From assembly GCF_014201675.1 (NCBI RefSeq), contig NZ_JACHEZ010000001.1:248001-312000 (forward strand): 64,000 nt of DNA, read 5' to 3'. This DNA comes from Oceanithermus desulfurans (GTDB lineage Bacteria; Deinococcota; Deinococci; Deinococcales; Marinithermaceae). The notes below the pieces were generated by a model. It worked only from the letters and a program-made list of their open reading frames with translations, was not told the DNA's origin and made no database searches. Below are positions 18,613-27,647 of the stretch, one piece after another. Made by a program: the position numbers and the translations under genes. Every line of letters starts with the position of its first letter. Within the stretch, counting starts at the first letter, position 1.

Positions 18613-19485
18613 ATGGCCGAGCCCGTGACCTACGTCGAGTGCCCCCGGGACGCCTGGCAGGGCTTCGGGCGAACGATCCCGACCGCAGAGAAGGCCGCGT
18701 TCCTGCGCCGGTTGCTGGACGCGGGCTTCGACCACCTGGACCTGGCCAGCTTCGTCTCGCCCAAGTGGGTGCCGCAGATGGCCGACTCCGAAGAGGTTCT
18801 TAGGCTGCTGCCGCCGCCGGCCGGGCGCGACTACCTGGCCATCGTCGCCAACGAGCGGGGGATGGAGCGGGCGCTGGCGGCGGAGAACCTGACCTCGGTG
18901 GGCTACCCCTTCTCGATCAGCGAGACCTTCCAGCAGAAGAACACCCGGCGTTCCATTGAAGATTCCTGGCCGCTGGTGGAGCGGATGCTCGAGCTCGCGC
19001 GCGGCGGCGGGCTGGAGCTGGTGGTCTACGTCTCCATGGGCTTCGGCAACCCCTACGGCGACCCCTGGAGCGCGGAGATGGTGGTCGACTTCGTCGGCCG
19101 CCTGCGGGCGCTCGGCGTGCGTCGCATCGCCATCGCCGACACCTACGGGGTGGCCGGACCCGAGCGCATCCACGAGGTGCTGGCGGCGGTGGCCGCTGCC
19201 CACGGCGCCGCCGGCCTGGGGGCCCACCTGCACAGCCGGCCCGATCCGGACGAGGTGCGGGCCAAGGTGGACGCGGTGCTGGAGGCGGGGGTGCGCTGGC
19301 TCGAGGGAGCGCTGGGCGGCATCGGCGGCTGCCCCTTCGCCGGCGACGAGCTGGTGGGTAACCTGCCCACCGAGGCGGTGCTGCTCTACCTGGCCGAACG
19401 CGGGTTCACCACGGGCGTGGACACGGGCGCCCTCGACCGCTTGTCCCGGGAGGCCAACCGCTTGCGCACCCGCTACGCCGGATAG
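18613..19485 (+). CDS. Hydroxymethylglutaryl-CoA lyase
   Basis: Cleaves HMG-CoA to acetyl-CoA and acetoacetate at the end of leucine catabolism. The TIM-barrel protein has 290 aa. It starts VECPRDAWQGF (family form EVGPRDGLQ), has ADTYGVAGPERIHEVL in the middle and the active-site loop GGIGGCPFAGDELVGNLPTE with the catalytic Cys near 239. It begins 9 nt after the carboxyltransferase with a TAGGAGG SD, so the two form an operon. The ECPRDAWQ variant differs from typical lyases, so another DRE-TIM lyase (for example a related 3-hydroxyacyl-CoA lyase) cannot be excluded. Confidence 0.88.
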   Translation: MAEPVTYVECPRDAWQGFGRTIPTAEKAAFLRRLLDAGFDHLDLASFVSPKWVPQMADSEEVLRLLPPPAGRDYLAIVANERGMERALAAENLTSVGYPFSISETFQQKNTRRSIEDSWPLVERMLELARGGGLELVVYVSMGFGNPYGDPWSAEMVVDFVGRLRALGVRRIAIADTYGVAGPERIHEVLAAVAAAHGAAGLGAHLHSRPDPDEVRAKVDAVLEAGVRWLEGALGGIGGCPFAGDELVGNLPTEAVLLYLAERGFTTGVDTGALDRLSREANRLRTRYAG

Positions 19486-19534
19486 CCCCCAGCCTCCCGC
19501 CCTATCCCAAACCCCGTGCTACCTTCAAAGCGTG

Positions 19535-20917
19535 ATGAACCCTGTAGCCTTTTCTACTTTTAGGCGCCTCGTGCGTCCTGCACTCGCTCTGATGCTCGTC
19601 CTGGCCCTGGCCCAGTGCGGCTCCGCCGGCACCGGCGGTTCCGGCCCGGACGCGGGCACGATCGGCGAGGACGTCTTCCCGATCGGCGTCTACTTCGTCC
19701 GCGGTCAAAAGCCCATCTTCGACGAAGGTAGCGAAACCGACTTCCGCGCCGACCCCGAGCAGGCCCGGGCCGACTACGCCCGCGAGTTCGGCGACCTGGC
19801 CGCCGGGGGGTTCAACGTGGCCGTCATGTCGGTGGACCCGATCGCCTTCGGCGACCGCTACGAGGAGGTGCTGAGCGTTCTGCTCGACGAGGCGCAGAAG
19901 AACGGCGTGAGGCTCATCCTCCCGCTCGGGCACGTCCAGAGCCTCTTGGGCGAGCTGCGCGACGAGCTGAGCGACGCCGACCTCTACCAGGCCGCCGCCC
20001 AGGACTACCTCGAATACTTCAAGAACTCGCCGGCGGTGCTGGGCTACGTCGTCTTCGACGAACCCGTACCCGAGGGCGAGCCGGGCCCCGACGGCCAGGT
20101 GGTCAAGCCCGAGCAGCTGGGCCAGGCGCGCGCCTTCATCGAGGCGGTCCACCCGGGGGCGTACGCGCTTTCTTCCTGGGCCGACGTGAACCACATGGCC
20201 GTCTTGCAGGCGGGTATGAACAGCCGGGTGCTTTTCATGGACGTCTACCCGCTGGCCGAGGACAAGGCCGTCGGCGACTTTTCCGACGCCTGGCCGCGCG
20301 GCAACCCCGACGACGGCAGCTTCGCAGGCGGGGCCGACCAGCCCACCTACTACGCGTACCTCGACATGAGCCGCGAGGCGCTACCGGGCGTGCCCCAGTG
20401 GGTGATCGTCCAGGCCTTCGAGCCCATTCCGCCGGAGCACCCCCACTACTGGCGCAGGCCCGAACCCGCCGAGCTGCGCCACGAGGTGATGGCGGCGCTG
20501 GCCCACGGGGCGAAGGGCATCTTCTACTTCCTCTACCAGTCGGAGAGCTGGGTCCACGGCCTGCGCGACGCCAGCTACCGGCCCACTCCGTTGCTTGAGG
20601 AAGCTGCGCGCGCCAACGCCAAGGTGCAAAAGATGGGCCCGACGCTGCTAAAGATCACCCGCAACGACGCCTTCCGGCCCGAGGTGAGCTCCGGCGAGGG
20701 GTTCGGGTACACCGACGCCGAGGGAGGGCGCTACGTCTTCATCCTCAACACCGACGTGCTCCACGCCGTGGACGTTACCGTGACCCTGCCCGCCGCCTGG
20801 AGCGGCGCTAGCGCTGCGGCGGACGTGGCCAGCGACGAGTCGTTCGCTATTCGCAGCGGCAGCCTGACGGTCAACGTCGCCCCCGGCGACGCCCGGCTGC
20901 TCAGGTTGGGTGAGTAA
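19535..20917 (+). CDS. Lipoprotein with glycosidase-like TIM barrel
   Basis: The 460 aa product begins with a lipoprotein signal peptide (LALMLVLALAQCGSAG, lipid-modified Cys about residue 28). The main domain resembles cellulase/GH42-type barrels: FPIGVYFVRGQKP, a GYVVFDEPVPEGE segment (about 170-185) with acidic residues where a catalytic acid might sit, and AHGAKGIFYFLYQSESW. The last ~80 residues form a beta domain (YVFILNTDVLHAVDVTVTLP) like the C-terminal sandwich of glycoside hydrolases. Substrate unknown. The ATG is the first start that yields a signal peptide. The 3' end overlaps the convergent gene by 17 nt. Confidence 0.7.
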   Translation: MNPVAFSTFRRLVRPALALMLVLALAQCGSAGTGGSGPDAGTIGEDVFPIGVYFVRGQKPIFDEGSETDFRADPEQARADYAREFGDLAAGGFNVAVMSVDPIAFGDRYEEVLSVLLDEAQKNGVRLILPLGHVQSLLGELRDELSDADLYQAAAQDYLEYFKNSPAVLGYVVFDEPVPEGEPGPDGQVVKPEQLGQARAFIEAVHPGAYALSSWADVNHMAVLQAGMNSRVLFMDVYPLAEDKAVGDFSDAWPRGNPDDGSFAGGADQPTYYAYLDMSREALPGVPQWVIVQAFEPIPPEHPHYWRRPEPAELRHEVMAALAHGAKGIFYFLYQSESWVHGLRDASYRPTPLLEEAARANAKVQKMGPTLLKITRNDAFRPEVSSGEGFGYTDAEGGRYVFILNTDVLHAVDVTVTLPAAWSGASAAADVASDESFAIRSGSLTVNVAPGDARLLRLGE

Positions 20918-21290
20918 GCTCGGTGAGCCAGCGCGCTGCGGCGTCCGCACTTTCCAGACGGGCGCCGCGCTCGGGTTCGAACCAGGCCAGCAAAGCGGTC
21001 TCGTCCTCGGGATACCGCCCCTCGTCCGGGGTGAGCACGAGCTTGTGGTCGCCGTCGGCAAGGCGCACGAGGCCGGTGAGCCGGGCCGTCGAACGGGTAC
21101 GGGCGCGGAGCGGAGGCCCGAGCACCACCGCGTCCACCTCCTCGCCGTCGGCGGGGTTGACGAGGCCCGGGAGAAAGCCGTAGTTGACCGGGGCGGCGAG
21201 GCCTTCGAGCGTGCGCACGAAGCCGCCGCCCTTCCACTCCCAACGCTCGTGGCTCCCCTTGGGCCATTCGATCACGACGGTCAGCTTCAT
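20901..21290 (-). CDS. Inorganic pyrophosphatase-like protein, short
   Basis: A 129-residue protein with the start of a soluble family I pyrophosphatase: VVIEWPKGSHERWEWKGGG, then APVNYGFLPG and the acidic loop DGEEVDAVVLGP. In family enzymes this loop reads DGDPxDVLV and binds Mg2+ and PPi; here the first and last Asp are kept and the middle one is Glu. LADGDHKL matches the second acidic cluster. It is shorter than the usual ~175 aa. Its ATG overlaps the mgtE stop (ATGA), so it is coupled to a Mg2+ channel. PPase activity is likely but not certain. Confidence 0.75.
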   Translation of the reverse strand: MKLTVVIEWPKGSHERWEWKGGGFVRTLEGLAAPVNYGFLPGLVNPADGEEVDAVVLGPPLRARTRSTARLTGLVRLADGDHKLVLTPDEGRYPEDETALLAWFEPERGARLESADAAARWLTELTHPT

Positions 21291-22651
21291 CCGGTTCCCA
21301 GGAGGACGCGCGCCACGCTCAGGTAGATGACCAGCCCCGAGACGTCGGAGATGGTCGCGATGAGCGGGTTCGAGATGAGGGCGGGGTCCAGCCCCAGCTT
21401 TTCCAGCGCGATGGGCAGCAGCGCGCCCGCGAGGTTGGCGACGATGACGAGCAGGAAGAGCGCGAGCGCCACGACCGGGGTGACCCCGAGAAAGCCGTCG
21501 AGCGCCACCTTGAGGGCGATCAGGGCCGAAAGGGTGAGGCCCAGCAGGACGCCGACGCCCAGCTCTTTGAAGAGGACGTGGGGCCAGTCGCTCAGGTCGA
21601 TGTCGCGGGTCGCCAGGGCGCGCACGATCAGCGTAGACGACTGGTTGCCGGTGTTGCCTCCGGTGCCGAGGAGCACCGGGATGTAGAAGGCCAGCGCCGT
21701 GGTGGCCTCGAGCACCGACGAGAAGCCCGCCAGGATCGTCGAGGTGAACATCCCGGTGACGATCAGAATCACCAGCCAACGCGCCCGCGCGCTCCACAGC
21801 TCCCAGGCGCTCGAACGGCTGTAGACCAGCTCGGGTGCGTCGACCGCGCCCAGGCGGTGGATGTCTTCGGTGGCCTCTTCCTCGAGCACGTCGATGACGT
21901 CGTCGATGGTCACGATGCCCACGAGCCGGCCCGCGTCGTCGGTGACGGGGACGACGGTGAGGTCGTAGTCGGCCATCACCCGCGCCACCTCCTCCTGGTC
22001 GGTCCCGGTGGTCACGTGGATGACGTCGGGGTTCATGATCTCGGCCACCCGCATCGAGGGATCGGCCACGATCAGGTCGCGCAGGCTGAGCACGCCCACC
22101 AGGTGCCCCTCGTCGTCGAGGACGTAGAGGTAGTAGACGGTCTCGGCGTCGGGCGCGGCGCGGCGGAGGAACTGGAGGACCTCGTCCACGGTCATGCCCG
22201 CCCGGACCGCGACGTACTCCGGGGTCATCAGACCGCCGGCGTCGTCCTCGTCGTAGGCGGAAAGCGCTTCGACCTCGGCCCGGGTCTTGGGGTCGAGCCA
22301 CTCCTTGAGCTGGCGCGCCAGGGCCGGGTCTTCTTCCTCGACCGCCTGGAGGGCGTCGGTCAGGTCGTCGGGGTCGAGCTCTTCGAGGATCTGGCGCACC
22401 CGCCAGGGCGGCAGCGTTTCCAGAAACTCCGCCTGGTCCTCGGGGTCCAGCTCGCTGAAGATCTGCGCGGCGGCCTCGGCGTCCAGATAGGTGAGCAGGA
22501 CGTACTGGTGCTCGCCCGGAAGGTCGTCCCAGTGCTCCAGGATCTCCTGCGGGTGGATCTTGTCGCCCAGCGCCTGCACGAGGGCCACGTCCCCTTTTTG
22601 CAAGGCGCGGGTCAGGGAGTCGAACAAGTTTTCGCGCACCTGGGTCCGCAT
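21287..22651 (-). CDS. mgtE: Magnesium transporter/channel MgtE
   Basis: 454 aa, matching T. thermophilus MgtE. An acidic helical N-terminal domain (LSELDPEDQAEFLETLP region) precedes two CBS domains (about 140-260, including MNPDVIHVTTGTDQEEVARVM and VVPVTDDAGRLVGIVTIDDV). A connecting helix and five TM helices follow, with LLGTGGNTGNQSSTLIVRAL near the pore. The N and CBS domains sense cytoplasmic Mg2+. An AGGAGGCTCC SD precedes the ATG. I found no clear riboswitch in the 211-nt spacer upstream. Confidence 0.96.
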   Translation of the reverse strand: MRTQVRENLFDSLTRALQKGDVALVQALGDKIHPQEILEHWDDLPGEHQYVLLTYLDAEAAAQIFSELDPEDQAEFLETLPPWRVRQILEELDPDDLTDALQAVEEEDPALARQLKEWLDPKTRAEVEALSAYDEDDAGGLMTPEYVAVRAGMTVDEVLQFLRRAAPDAETVYYLYVLDDEGHLVGVLSLRDLIVADPSMRVAEIMNPDVIHVTTGTDQEEVARVMADYDLTVVPVTDDAGRLVGIVTIDDVIDVLEEEATEDIHRLGAVDAPELVYSRSSAWELWSARARWLVILIVTGMFTSTILAGFSSVLEATTALAFYIPVLLGTGGNTGNQSSTLIVRALATRDIDLSDWPHVLFKELGVGVLLGLTLSALIALKVALDGFLGVTPVVALALFLLVIVANLAGALLPIALEKLGLDPALISNPLIATISDVSGLVIYLSVARVLLGTG

Positions 22652-22805
22652 GGAGCCTCCTGCAGCGGGGATTCGGCTTCGAGAAAGCCAAAGCTCAGTC
22701 TAACACGTAGCGCGAAATCCGCCGTTTGCACGTCGCTGGATAACCGCGTGCCCATGGGCGCATACCGCGCCGACGCCATCGCTTAAAACCTCAGATAAAT
22801 TGCGG

Positions 22806-22835
22806 TTGACACGCTCAAGGTAAGCGGGCTATGCT
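22806..22835 (+). promoter_or_regulatory. Promoter of the ffh-rpsP-trmD operon
   Basis: Perfect TTGACA (22806-22811), 18-nt spacer, TATGCT (22830-22835), about 28 nt before the ffh ATG. The rest of the mgtE-ffh spacer shows nothing else convincing. Confidence 0.8.
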
Positions 22836-22862
22836 TAGCGCTGGCCTGGAGCCTGGAGGGTC

Positions 22863-24167
22863 ATGTTCGAGAACCTGAGTCGCAGACTACAACAAACGCT
22901 CGACGGCCTGCGCGGCCGCGGGCGCATCGGCGAGGCCGACCTCAAGAAGGTCATGCGCGAGATCCGCATGAGCCTGCTCGAGGCCGACGTGAACTTCGAG
23001 GTCGCCAAGGCCTTCACCAAGCGCGTCCAGGAGAAGGCGCTGGGGCAGAAGGTCTACGAGTCGCTCACCCCGGCCGAACAGATCTACACCATCGTCTACG
23101 ACGAGCTGCGCGAGCTCTTGGGTTCCGAGCCGAAGCAGCCCGAGCTGAAGCACGAGGGCAACGTCTGGTTCCTGGTCGGTCTCCAGGGCACCGGTAAGAC
23201 GACGGCCGCCGGCAAGCTGGCCCGGCTCTACAAGAGCAAGGGCCGCCGACCTCTGCTGGTGGCCGCCGACACTCAGCGGCCGGCCGCGCGCGACCAGCTG
23301 CGCATCCTCGCCGAGCAGGTGGGGGTGCCGGTGCTGGAGGTGCAAAACGGCGAGAAGCCGGCCGAGACCGCGCGCCGCCTGCGCGAGCACCTGGCCGGGG
23401 ACTACCGTGACCTGGTCATCGTCGACACCGCGGGCCGCTTGCAGATCGACGAGGCCTTGATGGACGAGCTGGCGGAGCTGAAGGAGGTGCTCGAGCCCAC
23501 CGAGACGCTGCTCGTCGTCGACGCCATGATGGGGCAGGAGGCCCTGGGCGTCTCCCGCACCTTCGACGAGCGCATCGGCGTGAGCGGCCTCGTCCTCACC
23601 AAGCTCGACGGCGACGCCCGCGGCGGCGCGGCGCTCAGCGCCCGCTACGTCACCGACAAGCCCATCTACTTCGGCGGCACCTCCGAGAAGCTCGACGGCC
23701 TCGAGCCCTTCTACCCCGACCGGCTGGCGCAGCGCATCCTCGGTATGGGCGACATCCAGACGCTGATGGAGCGCGCCCAGGCCGCCGAGCTGGAAGAGCC
23801 CGACAAGGCCCCGCACGAGTTCGACCTCAACGACCTGCTCGCCCAGATGAAGCAGATCCAGAAGATGGGCTCGATGACCGAGCTCATGAAGATGATCCCC
23901 GGGCTCAGCCGCGCCCTACCGCAAGATTTCCAGCTCGATCCCAAGGCCACCAAGCACCTGGAGGCCATCATCCAGTCCATGACCCCCGCGGAGCGCAGGA
24001 ACCCGCGGATCCTCAACGCCTCGCGTCGGCGCCGCATCGCCAAGGGCAGCGGCACCAGCGTGCAGGAGATCAACCGGCTCATCAAGACCTTCGAGGAGAC
24101 GAAGGGCATGATGAAAACGCTCGCCAAGAGCCCGCGCAAGCGCCGCGGCTTCTTCGGCAGGAGGTAG
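22863..24167 (+). CDS. ffh: Signal recognition particle protein Ffh
   Basis: SRP54 GTPase that binds signal sequences and 4.5S RNA and targets ribosomes to FtsY. The 434 aa product has the N helical bundle, then the G domain with [15 protein letters not shown] (about 107-121), DTAGRLQ (about 187) and [10 protein letters not shown] (about 245). The Met-rich M domain follows ([19 protein letters not shown], about 330-348) and a basic C-terminus ([13 protein letters not shown]). A GGAGGG SD lies just before the ATG. It leads an operon of translation and RNA-modification genes. Confidence 0.97.
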   Translation: MFENLSRRLQQTLDGLRGRGRIGEADLKKVMREIRMSLLEADVNFEVAKAFTKRVQEKALGQKVYESLTPAEQIYTIVYDELRELLGSEPKQPELKHEGNVWFLVGLQGTGKTTAAGKLARLYKSKGRRPLLVAADTQRPAARDQLRILAEQVGVPVLEVQNGEKPAETARRLREHLAGDYRDLVIVDTAGRLQIDEALMDELAELKEVLEPTETLLVVDAMMGQEALGVSRTFDERIGVSGLVLTKLDGDARGGAALSARYVTDKPIYFGGTSEKLDGLEPFYPDRLAQRILGMGDIQTLMERAQAAELEEPDKAPHEFDLNDLLAQMKQIQKMGSMTELMKMIPGLSRALPQDFQLDPKATKHLEAIIQSMTPAERRNPRILNASRRRRIAKGSGTSVQEINRLIKTFEETKGMMKTLAKSPRKRRGFFGRR

Positions 24168-24174
24168 GAGACCC

Positions 24175-24471
24175 ATGGTAAAGATTCGTTTGGCTCGTTT
24201 CGGTTCGAAGTTCAACCCCCACTACCGCATCGTCGTCACCGACGTGCGCAAGAAGCGCGACGGTAAGTACATCGAGAAGATCGGGTACTACGACCCGCGC
24301 AAGACCACCCCGAACTGGTACAAGGTCGACGTCGAGCGCGCCCGGTACTGGCTCTCCGTCGGCGCCCAGCCCACCAACACCGCGCGCCGCATCCTCAAGC
24401 TGGCGGGCGTCTACCGCAAGGGCGAGCCCGCCCCTGCCGAGGTCGCCGAGGAAGCCGCCGCCGAATCCTGA
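24175..24471 (+). CDS. rpsP: 30S ribosomal protein S16
   Basis: 98 aa, beginning [20 protein letters not shown], the invariant S16 start, with [14 protein letters not shown] in the centre and an Ala/Glu-rich tail. AGGAGGTAGGAG precedes the ATG. The stop overlaps the next ATG (TGATG). Confidence 0.98.
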   Translation: MVKIRLARFGSKFNPHYRIVVTDVRKKRDGKYIEKIGYYDPRKTTPNWYKVDVERARYWLSVGAQPTNTARRILKLAGVYRKGEPAPAEVAEEAAAES

Positions 24472-24689
24472 TGCGCGAAGTCGTCGAGTACCTGGCCAAG
24501 GCCGTGGTGGACCACCCGGAGGGCGTGCGGGTGGAAGAACGCCGCGCCAAGGGCGGGGTCGTCTACTACATCGAGGTGCCGGCCGAGGAGAAGGGCCGCA
24601 TCATCGGACGCCGCGGCCGGGTGATCGAGAGCATCCGTACGGTCGTGCGCGCCTTTGCGCGCGGCAAGGTCTCCGTCGAGGTGCGGTGA
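24471..24689 (+). CDS. khpA: KH-domain RNA-binding protein KhpA
   Basis: Small single-KH protein of 72 aa with the GxxG loop GRIIGRRGRVIESIRT (about 43-58). KhpA partners with KhpB/Jag in other bacteria and affects RNA levels and cell elongation. The rpsP-khpA-rimM-trmD order is conserved. Both ends overlap neighbours (TGATG with rpsP, GTGA with rimM), implying coupled translation. Confidence 0.92.
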   Translation: MREVVEYLAKAVVDHPEGVRVEERRAKGGVVYYIEVPAEEKGRIIGRRGRVIESIRTVVRAFARGKVSVEVR

Positions 24690-25162
24690 ACCTGGTTCGC
24701 ATCGGTCGTCTGGGCCGGCCGCACGCCCTCGCGGGCGGCCTGAAGTTCCGCAGCGAAGCCCCCCAAGCGCTGCTCGGTCAGTCCCGGGTCTACCTCGAAG
24801 GTCTGGGCTGGCGCGCCGTGGCGCGCGTTGAGGCTTTGGGCGAGGACCTGGTCGTCTACTTCGTCGGCGTGGAGTCGCGTGAGGCGGCCGAAGAGCTGGC
24901 GGGGCTGGACGTCCTGCTCGAGCCCGAGAACCTGCCCGAACCCGAGGGGGGCTGGTACTACTTCCAGCTCGTCGGCCTGCCGGTCTTTCTGGGCGAGGAG
25001 CCCCTGGGCGAGGTCGTGGACGTAATGGACACCGGTGCCCAGGACGTGCTCGTGGTGCGGCGGGGCGCGCGCCGCCTGCTCGTTCCCCTGCAGGCCCCCT
25101 ACGTCGAAGTGGAGGAGGGGGCGGTCCGCCTGGTGGCTCCTCCCGAGGGGCTGCTGGAGTAG
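24686..25162 (+). CDS. rimM: Ribosome maturation factor RimM
   Basis: 16S processing factor acting on the 30S head and binding S19. 158 aa, with an N-terminal barrel starting [19 protein letters not shown] and a C-terminal PRC barrel ([13 protein letters not shown]...[17 protein letters not shown]). The GTG start overlaps the khpA stop; trmD starts 2 nt after its own stop. Confidence 0.94.
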   Translation: MNLVRIGRLGRPHALAGGLKFRSEAPQALLGQSRVYLEGLGWRAVARVEALGEDLVVYFVGVESREAAEELAGLDVLLEPENLPEPEGGWYYFQLVGLPVFLGEEPLGEVVDVMDTGAQDVLVVRRGARRLLVPLQAPYVEVEEGAVRLVAPPEGLLE

Positions 25163-25164
25163 CG

Positions 25165-25902
25165 GTGCTGCGCTACACCGTCCTTACCCTGTTTCCCCGG
25201 CTCATCGAGCCCTGGATGCAGGAGGCGCTGCTGGCCAAGGCCGTGCAGCGCGGTCTGATCGAGATCCGCGTCCGCGACATCCGCAACTACGCCAAAGACA
25301 AGCACCGCCAGGTCGACGACTACCCCTACGGGGGCGGCGCCGGGATGGTGCTGCGCCCCGACGTGGTCGTCGCGGCCATCGAGGACCAGCTCCCGGCCGA
25401 CGAGGTGATTTTGCTCACGCCAGCGGGCGAGCCCTTGCGTCAGCCCCTGGCCGAGGAGCTGGCGGCCAAGGACCACCTGGTGCTGGTGAGCGGCCGCTAC
25501 GAGGGCATCGACGCCCGCGTCGAGAACTTCGTGACCCGCGAGGTCTCCATCGGCGACTTCGTGCTCATGGGCGGTGAGGTGGCGGCGCTGGCGGTCATCG
25601 AGGCCACCGCGAGGCTGGTCCCGGGGGTGCTGGGCGACCCCGAGAGCCACCGGCTCGACTCGTTCTCGTGGGGTCTGCTCGACTACCCGCAGTACACCCG
25701 ACCGCCCGAGTTCCGCGGGCTCAAGGTGCCCGAGGTGCTCACCAGCGGCCACCACGGCAAGGTGGCCGAGTGGCGGCGGCGCGAGGCGCTCAAGCGGACG
25801 CTCGAGCGCCGCCCCGATCTGCTCGCGCATGCCCGTTTGAACCCGGAGGATCTGCGCTTGCTCGCGCAACTGGATGCCGACGAGGACGCGCCGGCACCGT
25901 AA
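25165..25902 (+). CDS. trmD: tRNA (guanine-N1)-methyltransferase TrmD
   Basis: Methylates G37 of tRNAs, preventing frameshifting. The 245 aa SPOUT enzyme shows [15 protein letters not shown] (about 52-66), [13 protein letters not shown] (about 110-122) and the knot segment [19 protein letters not shown] (about 131-149). It starts at GTG directly after rimM. In many bacteria rplS follows at once; here a lipoprotein gene intervenes. Confidence 0.96.
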   Translation: MLRYTVLTLFPRLIEPWMQEALLAKAVQRGLIEIRVRDIRNYAKDKHRQVDDYPYGGGAGMVLRPDVVVAAIEDQLPADEVILLTPAGEPLRQPLAEELAAKDHLVLVSGRYEGIDARVENFVTREVSIGDFVLMGGEVAALAVIEATARLVPGVLGDPESHRLDSFSWGLLDYPQYTRPPEFRGLKVPEVLTSGHHGKVAEWRRREALKRTLERRPDLLAHARLNPEDLRLLAQLDADEDAPAP

Positions 25903-25999
25903 CACCCCCAATCCAGGACGACATTTGTCACTACCCGGGCTGCGGCGGGCGTGCTAGCCTGTGTGTGTAAAAAACCACAATTTAGAAGGTGGTGCCATT

Positions 26000-27484
26000 A
26001 TGACGGATCAAGCCATTTGTTCGGTAATGGATGGTGCAAAAGGTGAATCCGGCATTCGCAGGGCATGGCGCGCACTTCTTCTGTTGGCAGGTCTGCTTCT
26101 GGTCGCTTGCGGCAATCTGCGGCCGCTGGAGGAGCAGCCTGCGTTTTCGCTTTATGTTTCCCCGGCTGCGGTTACCGTGCCCCAAGGGCAAAGCGGGACC
26201 TTGAACCTGACGATACAGCCGGATCGGGCGTTTCAGGGGAGGGTCGGGCTCGAGCTGGCCATGCAGGACGCCTCCGCGCTTCCCTCGGGGATCCAGTGGT
26301 CTCCAGAGAGCGTGGACGTAGCCGGAGCGCCCGTGACCCGCACCCTGACCGTCTCGGTCGACGCGACCGTGGCGGTGGGCAGCTACGGACTGATCCTGGA
26401 GGCTTCCTCGGGAGGGGTGCGGCGGGAGGCGACCTTTACGTTAACCGTCACCTCTTCCGGCGGTGGTTCAAGGGTCATCGAGATGGACGCGGGCTGGTCG
26501 CATACTCTCGTACTTAAGTCCGACGGCACCCTTTGGGGATTTGGTGGCAACGGTTACGGCCAGTTGGGCACCGGCGATACCGACCGTCGGCTAAGCCCCG
26601 TTCTTATCATGAGCGACGTTGCCCAGATGGCCGCCGGGAATTACCATACGCTCGTCGTCAAGACCGATGGAACGCTTTGGGTTTTTGGCCGCAACGACGA
26701 CGGTCGGTTGGGAACGGGCGACAAGGACGATCGCTACACTCCCGTACAGATCATGACCGGGGTAAAAAAGGCGGCGGCGGGGTCGCACCACTCGTTGGCG
26801 CTCAAGCAGGACGGCACCCTTTGGGCCTTTGGCTACAACAGCGAAGGTCAGCTGGGTACCGGAGACACCACCAGCCGGCTTAGCCCCGTGCAGGTAATGA
26901 GCGACGTCGTCGACGTGACGGCGGGTTACCGGCACACGCTGGCCCTCAAGAGCGACGGAACGCTCTGGGTTTTCGGCGACGGCAGCGCGGGGCAGTTGGG
27001 TACGGGTTCCACCAGCGACGAGCTCGCGCCGGTGCAGCTGATGAGCGGCGTGGTGGAAACGGCCGCCGGCGGTGCTTTTACGCTCTTTCTCAAGAACGAC
27101 GGTAGTTTGTGGGCCAGCGGCTCAAACTCGGATGGGCAGTTGGGCACGGGGCGAATGGGAGATGAGCATAGCCCCGTTTGGATCATGGACGACGTAGCGC
27201 ACGTAGCGGCCAACGGCTGCCACTCGCTCGCGGTGAAGACCGACGGAACCCTCTGGACCTTCGGGAGCAACGATTGGGGGCAGCTTGGAACCGGAGACAC
27301 GACGATCCGCCGCTCGCCTACGCAGGTCATGGATGGAGTGGCCCGGGCGGCCGCGGGCGTGAGGCATTCGCTCGTGCTCAAGAACGATGGAACGGTCTGG
27401 GGCTTCGGGTGGAACGGCGGCGGCCAGCTGGGCACCGGTGACACCGACGACCGCAGTTCACCGACGTTGATCCCCCTGCCCTGA
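26000..27484 (+). CDS. RCC1-repeat lipoprotein
   Basis: A 494 aa exported lipoprotein: about 30 N-terminal residues, hydrophobic core ALLLLAGLLLVACG with a lipobox Cys near 38, an Ig-like beta domain (about 48-155; FSLYVSPAAVTVPQG start), then seven ~50-residue repeats of the form HTLALKSDGTLWVFGxNxxGQLGTGD. These are RCC1/BNR-type repeats expected to close into a seven-blade propeller. Function unknown; bacterial RCC1 proteins often bind proteins at the surface. The SD-like AGAAGGTGG supports the ATG at 26000. It is flanked by its own terminator and lies between trmD and rplS. Confidence 0.85.
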   Translation: MTDQAICSVMDGAKGESGIRRAWRALLLLAGLLLVACGNLRPLEEQPAFSLYVSPAAVTVPQGQSGTLNLTIQPDRAFQGRVGLELAMQDASALPSGIQWSPESVDVAGAPVTRTLTVSVDATVAVGSYGLILEASSGGVRREATFTLTVTSSGGGSRVIEMDAGWSHTLVLKSDGTLWGFGGNGYGQLGTGDTDRRLSPVLIMSDVAQMAAGNYHTLVVKTDGTLWVFGRNDDGRLGTGDKDDRYTPVQIMTGVKKAAAGSHHSLALKQDGTLWAFGYNSEGQLGTGDTTSRLSPVQVMSDVVDVTAGYRHTLALKSDGTLWVFGDGSAGQLGTGSTSDELAPVQLMSGVVETAAGGAFTLFLKNDGSLWASGSNSDGQLGTGRMGDEHSPVWIMDDVAHVAANGCHSLAVKTDGTLWTFGSNDWGQLGTGDTTIRRSPTQVMDGVARAAAGVRHSLVLKNDGTVWGFGWNGGGQLGTGDTDDRSSPTLIPLP

Positions 27485-27500
27485 ACCTGCTGCTTCGAGG

Positions 27501-27534
27501 TGCGGCTGCGGGTTTCTGCCGACCCGCAGCCGCA
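27501..27534 (+). terminator. Terminator hairpin of the RCC1 gene
   Basis: A perfect 13-bp stem (TGCGGCTGCGGGT 27501-27513 and complement 27522-27534) with an 8-nt loop lies 17 nt after the stop and is followed by GGGTTT. Confidence 0.75.
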
Positions 27535-27538
27535 GGGT

Positions 27539-27568
27539 TTGACGCGGCCTTCCCCGGGCGACTATACT
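27539..27568 (+). promoter_or_regulatory. rplS promoter
   Basis: TTGACG (27539-27544), an 18-nt spacer and TATACT (27563-27568), directly after the RCC1 terminator. This gives rplS its own transcript with a leader of about 70 nt. Confidence 0.75.
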
Positions 27569-27575
27569 GGCGGGT

Positions 27576-27643
27576 GTTGCCCCCAAGGGGCGCGATTCCC
27601 ATGACTTGTCCATGAACCCACGGGGTTCCGCTGGAAAGGAGAA
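27576..27643 (+). promoter_or_regulatory. rplS 5' leader with two small hairpins
   Basis: The leader can form a GCCCC/GGGGC hairpin near its 5' end and GAACCC/GGGTTC (27614-27619 / 27623-27628) just before the SD. L19 leaders bind their product in some Firmicutes. A similar autoregulatory role here is only suggested. Confidence 0.3.
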
Positions 27644-27647
27644 ACCC

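Noticed and set aside
22652-22862. Mg2+ riboswitch upstream of mgtE
   Set aside because: The 211-nt spacer shows no M-box-like stems or terminator on the minus strand, and MgtE is regulated at the protein level.
26460-27480. Regular ~150-nt DNA periodicity
   Set aside because: It reflects the RCC1 protein repeats; codons differ between copies and the frame is continuous, so it is not a DNA repeat array.
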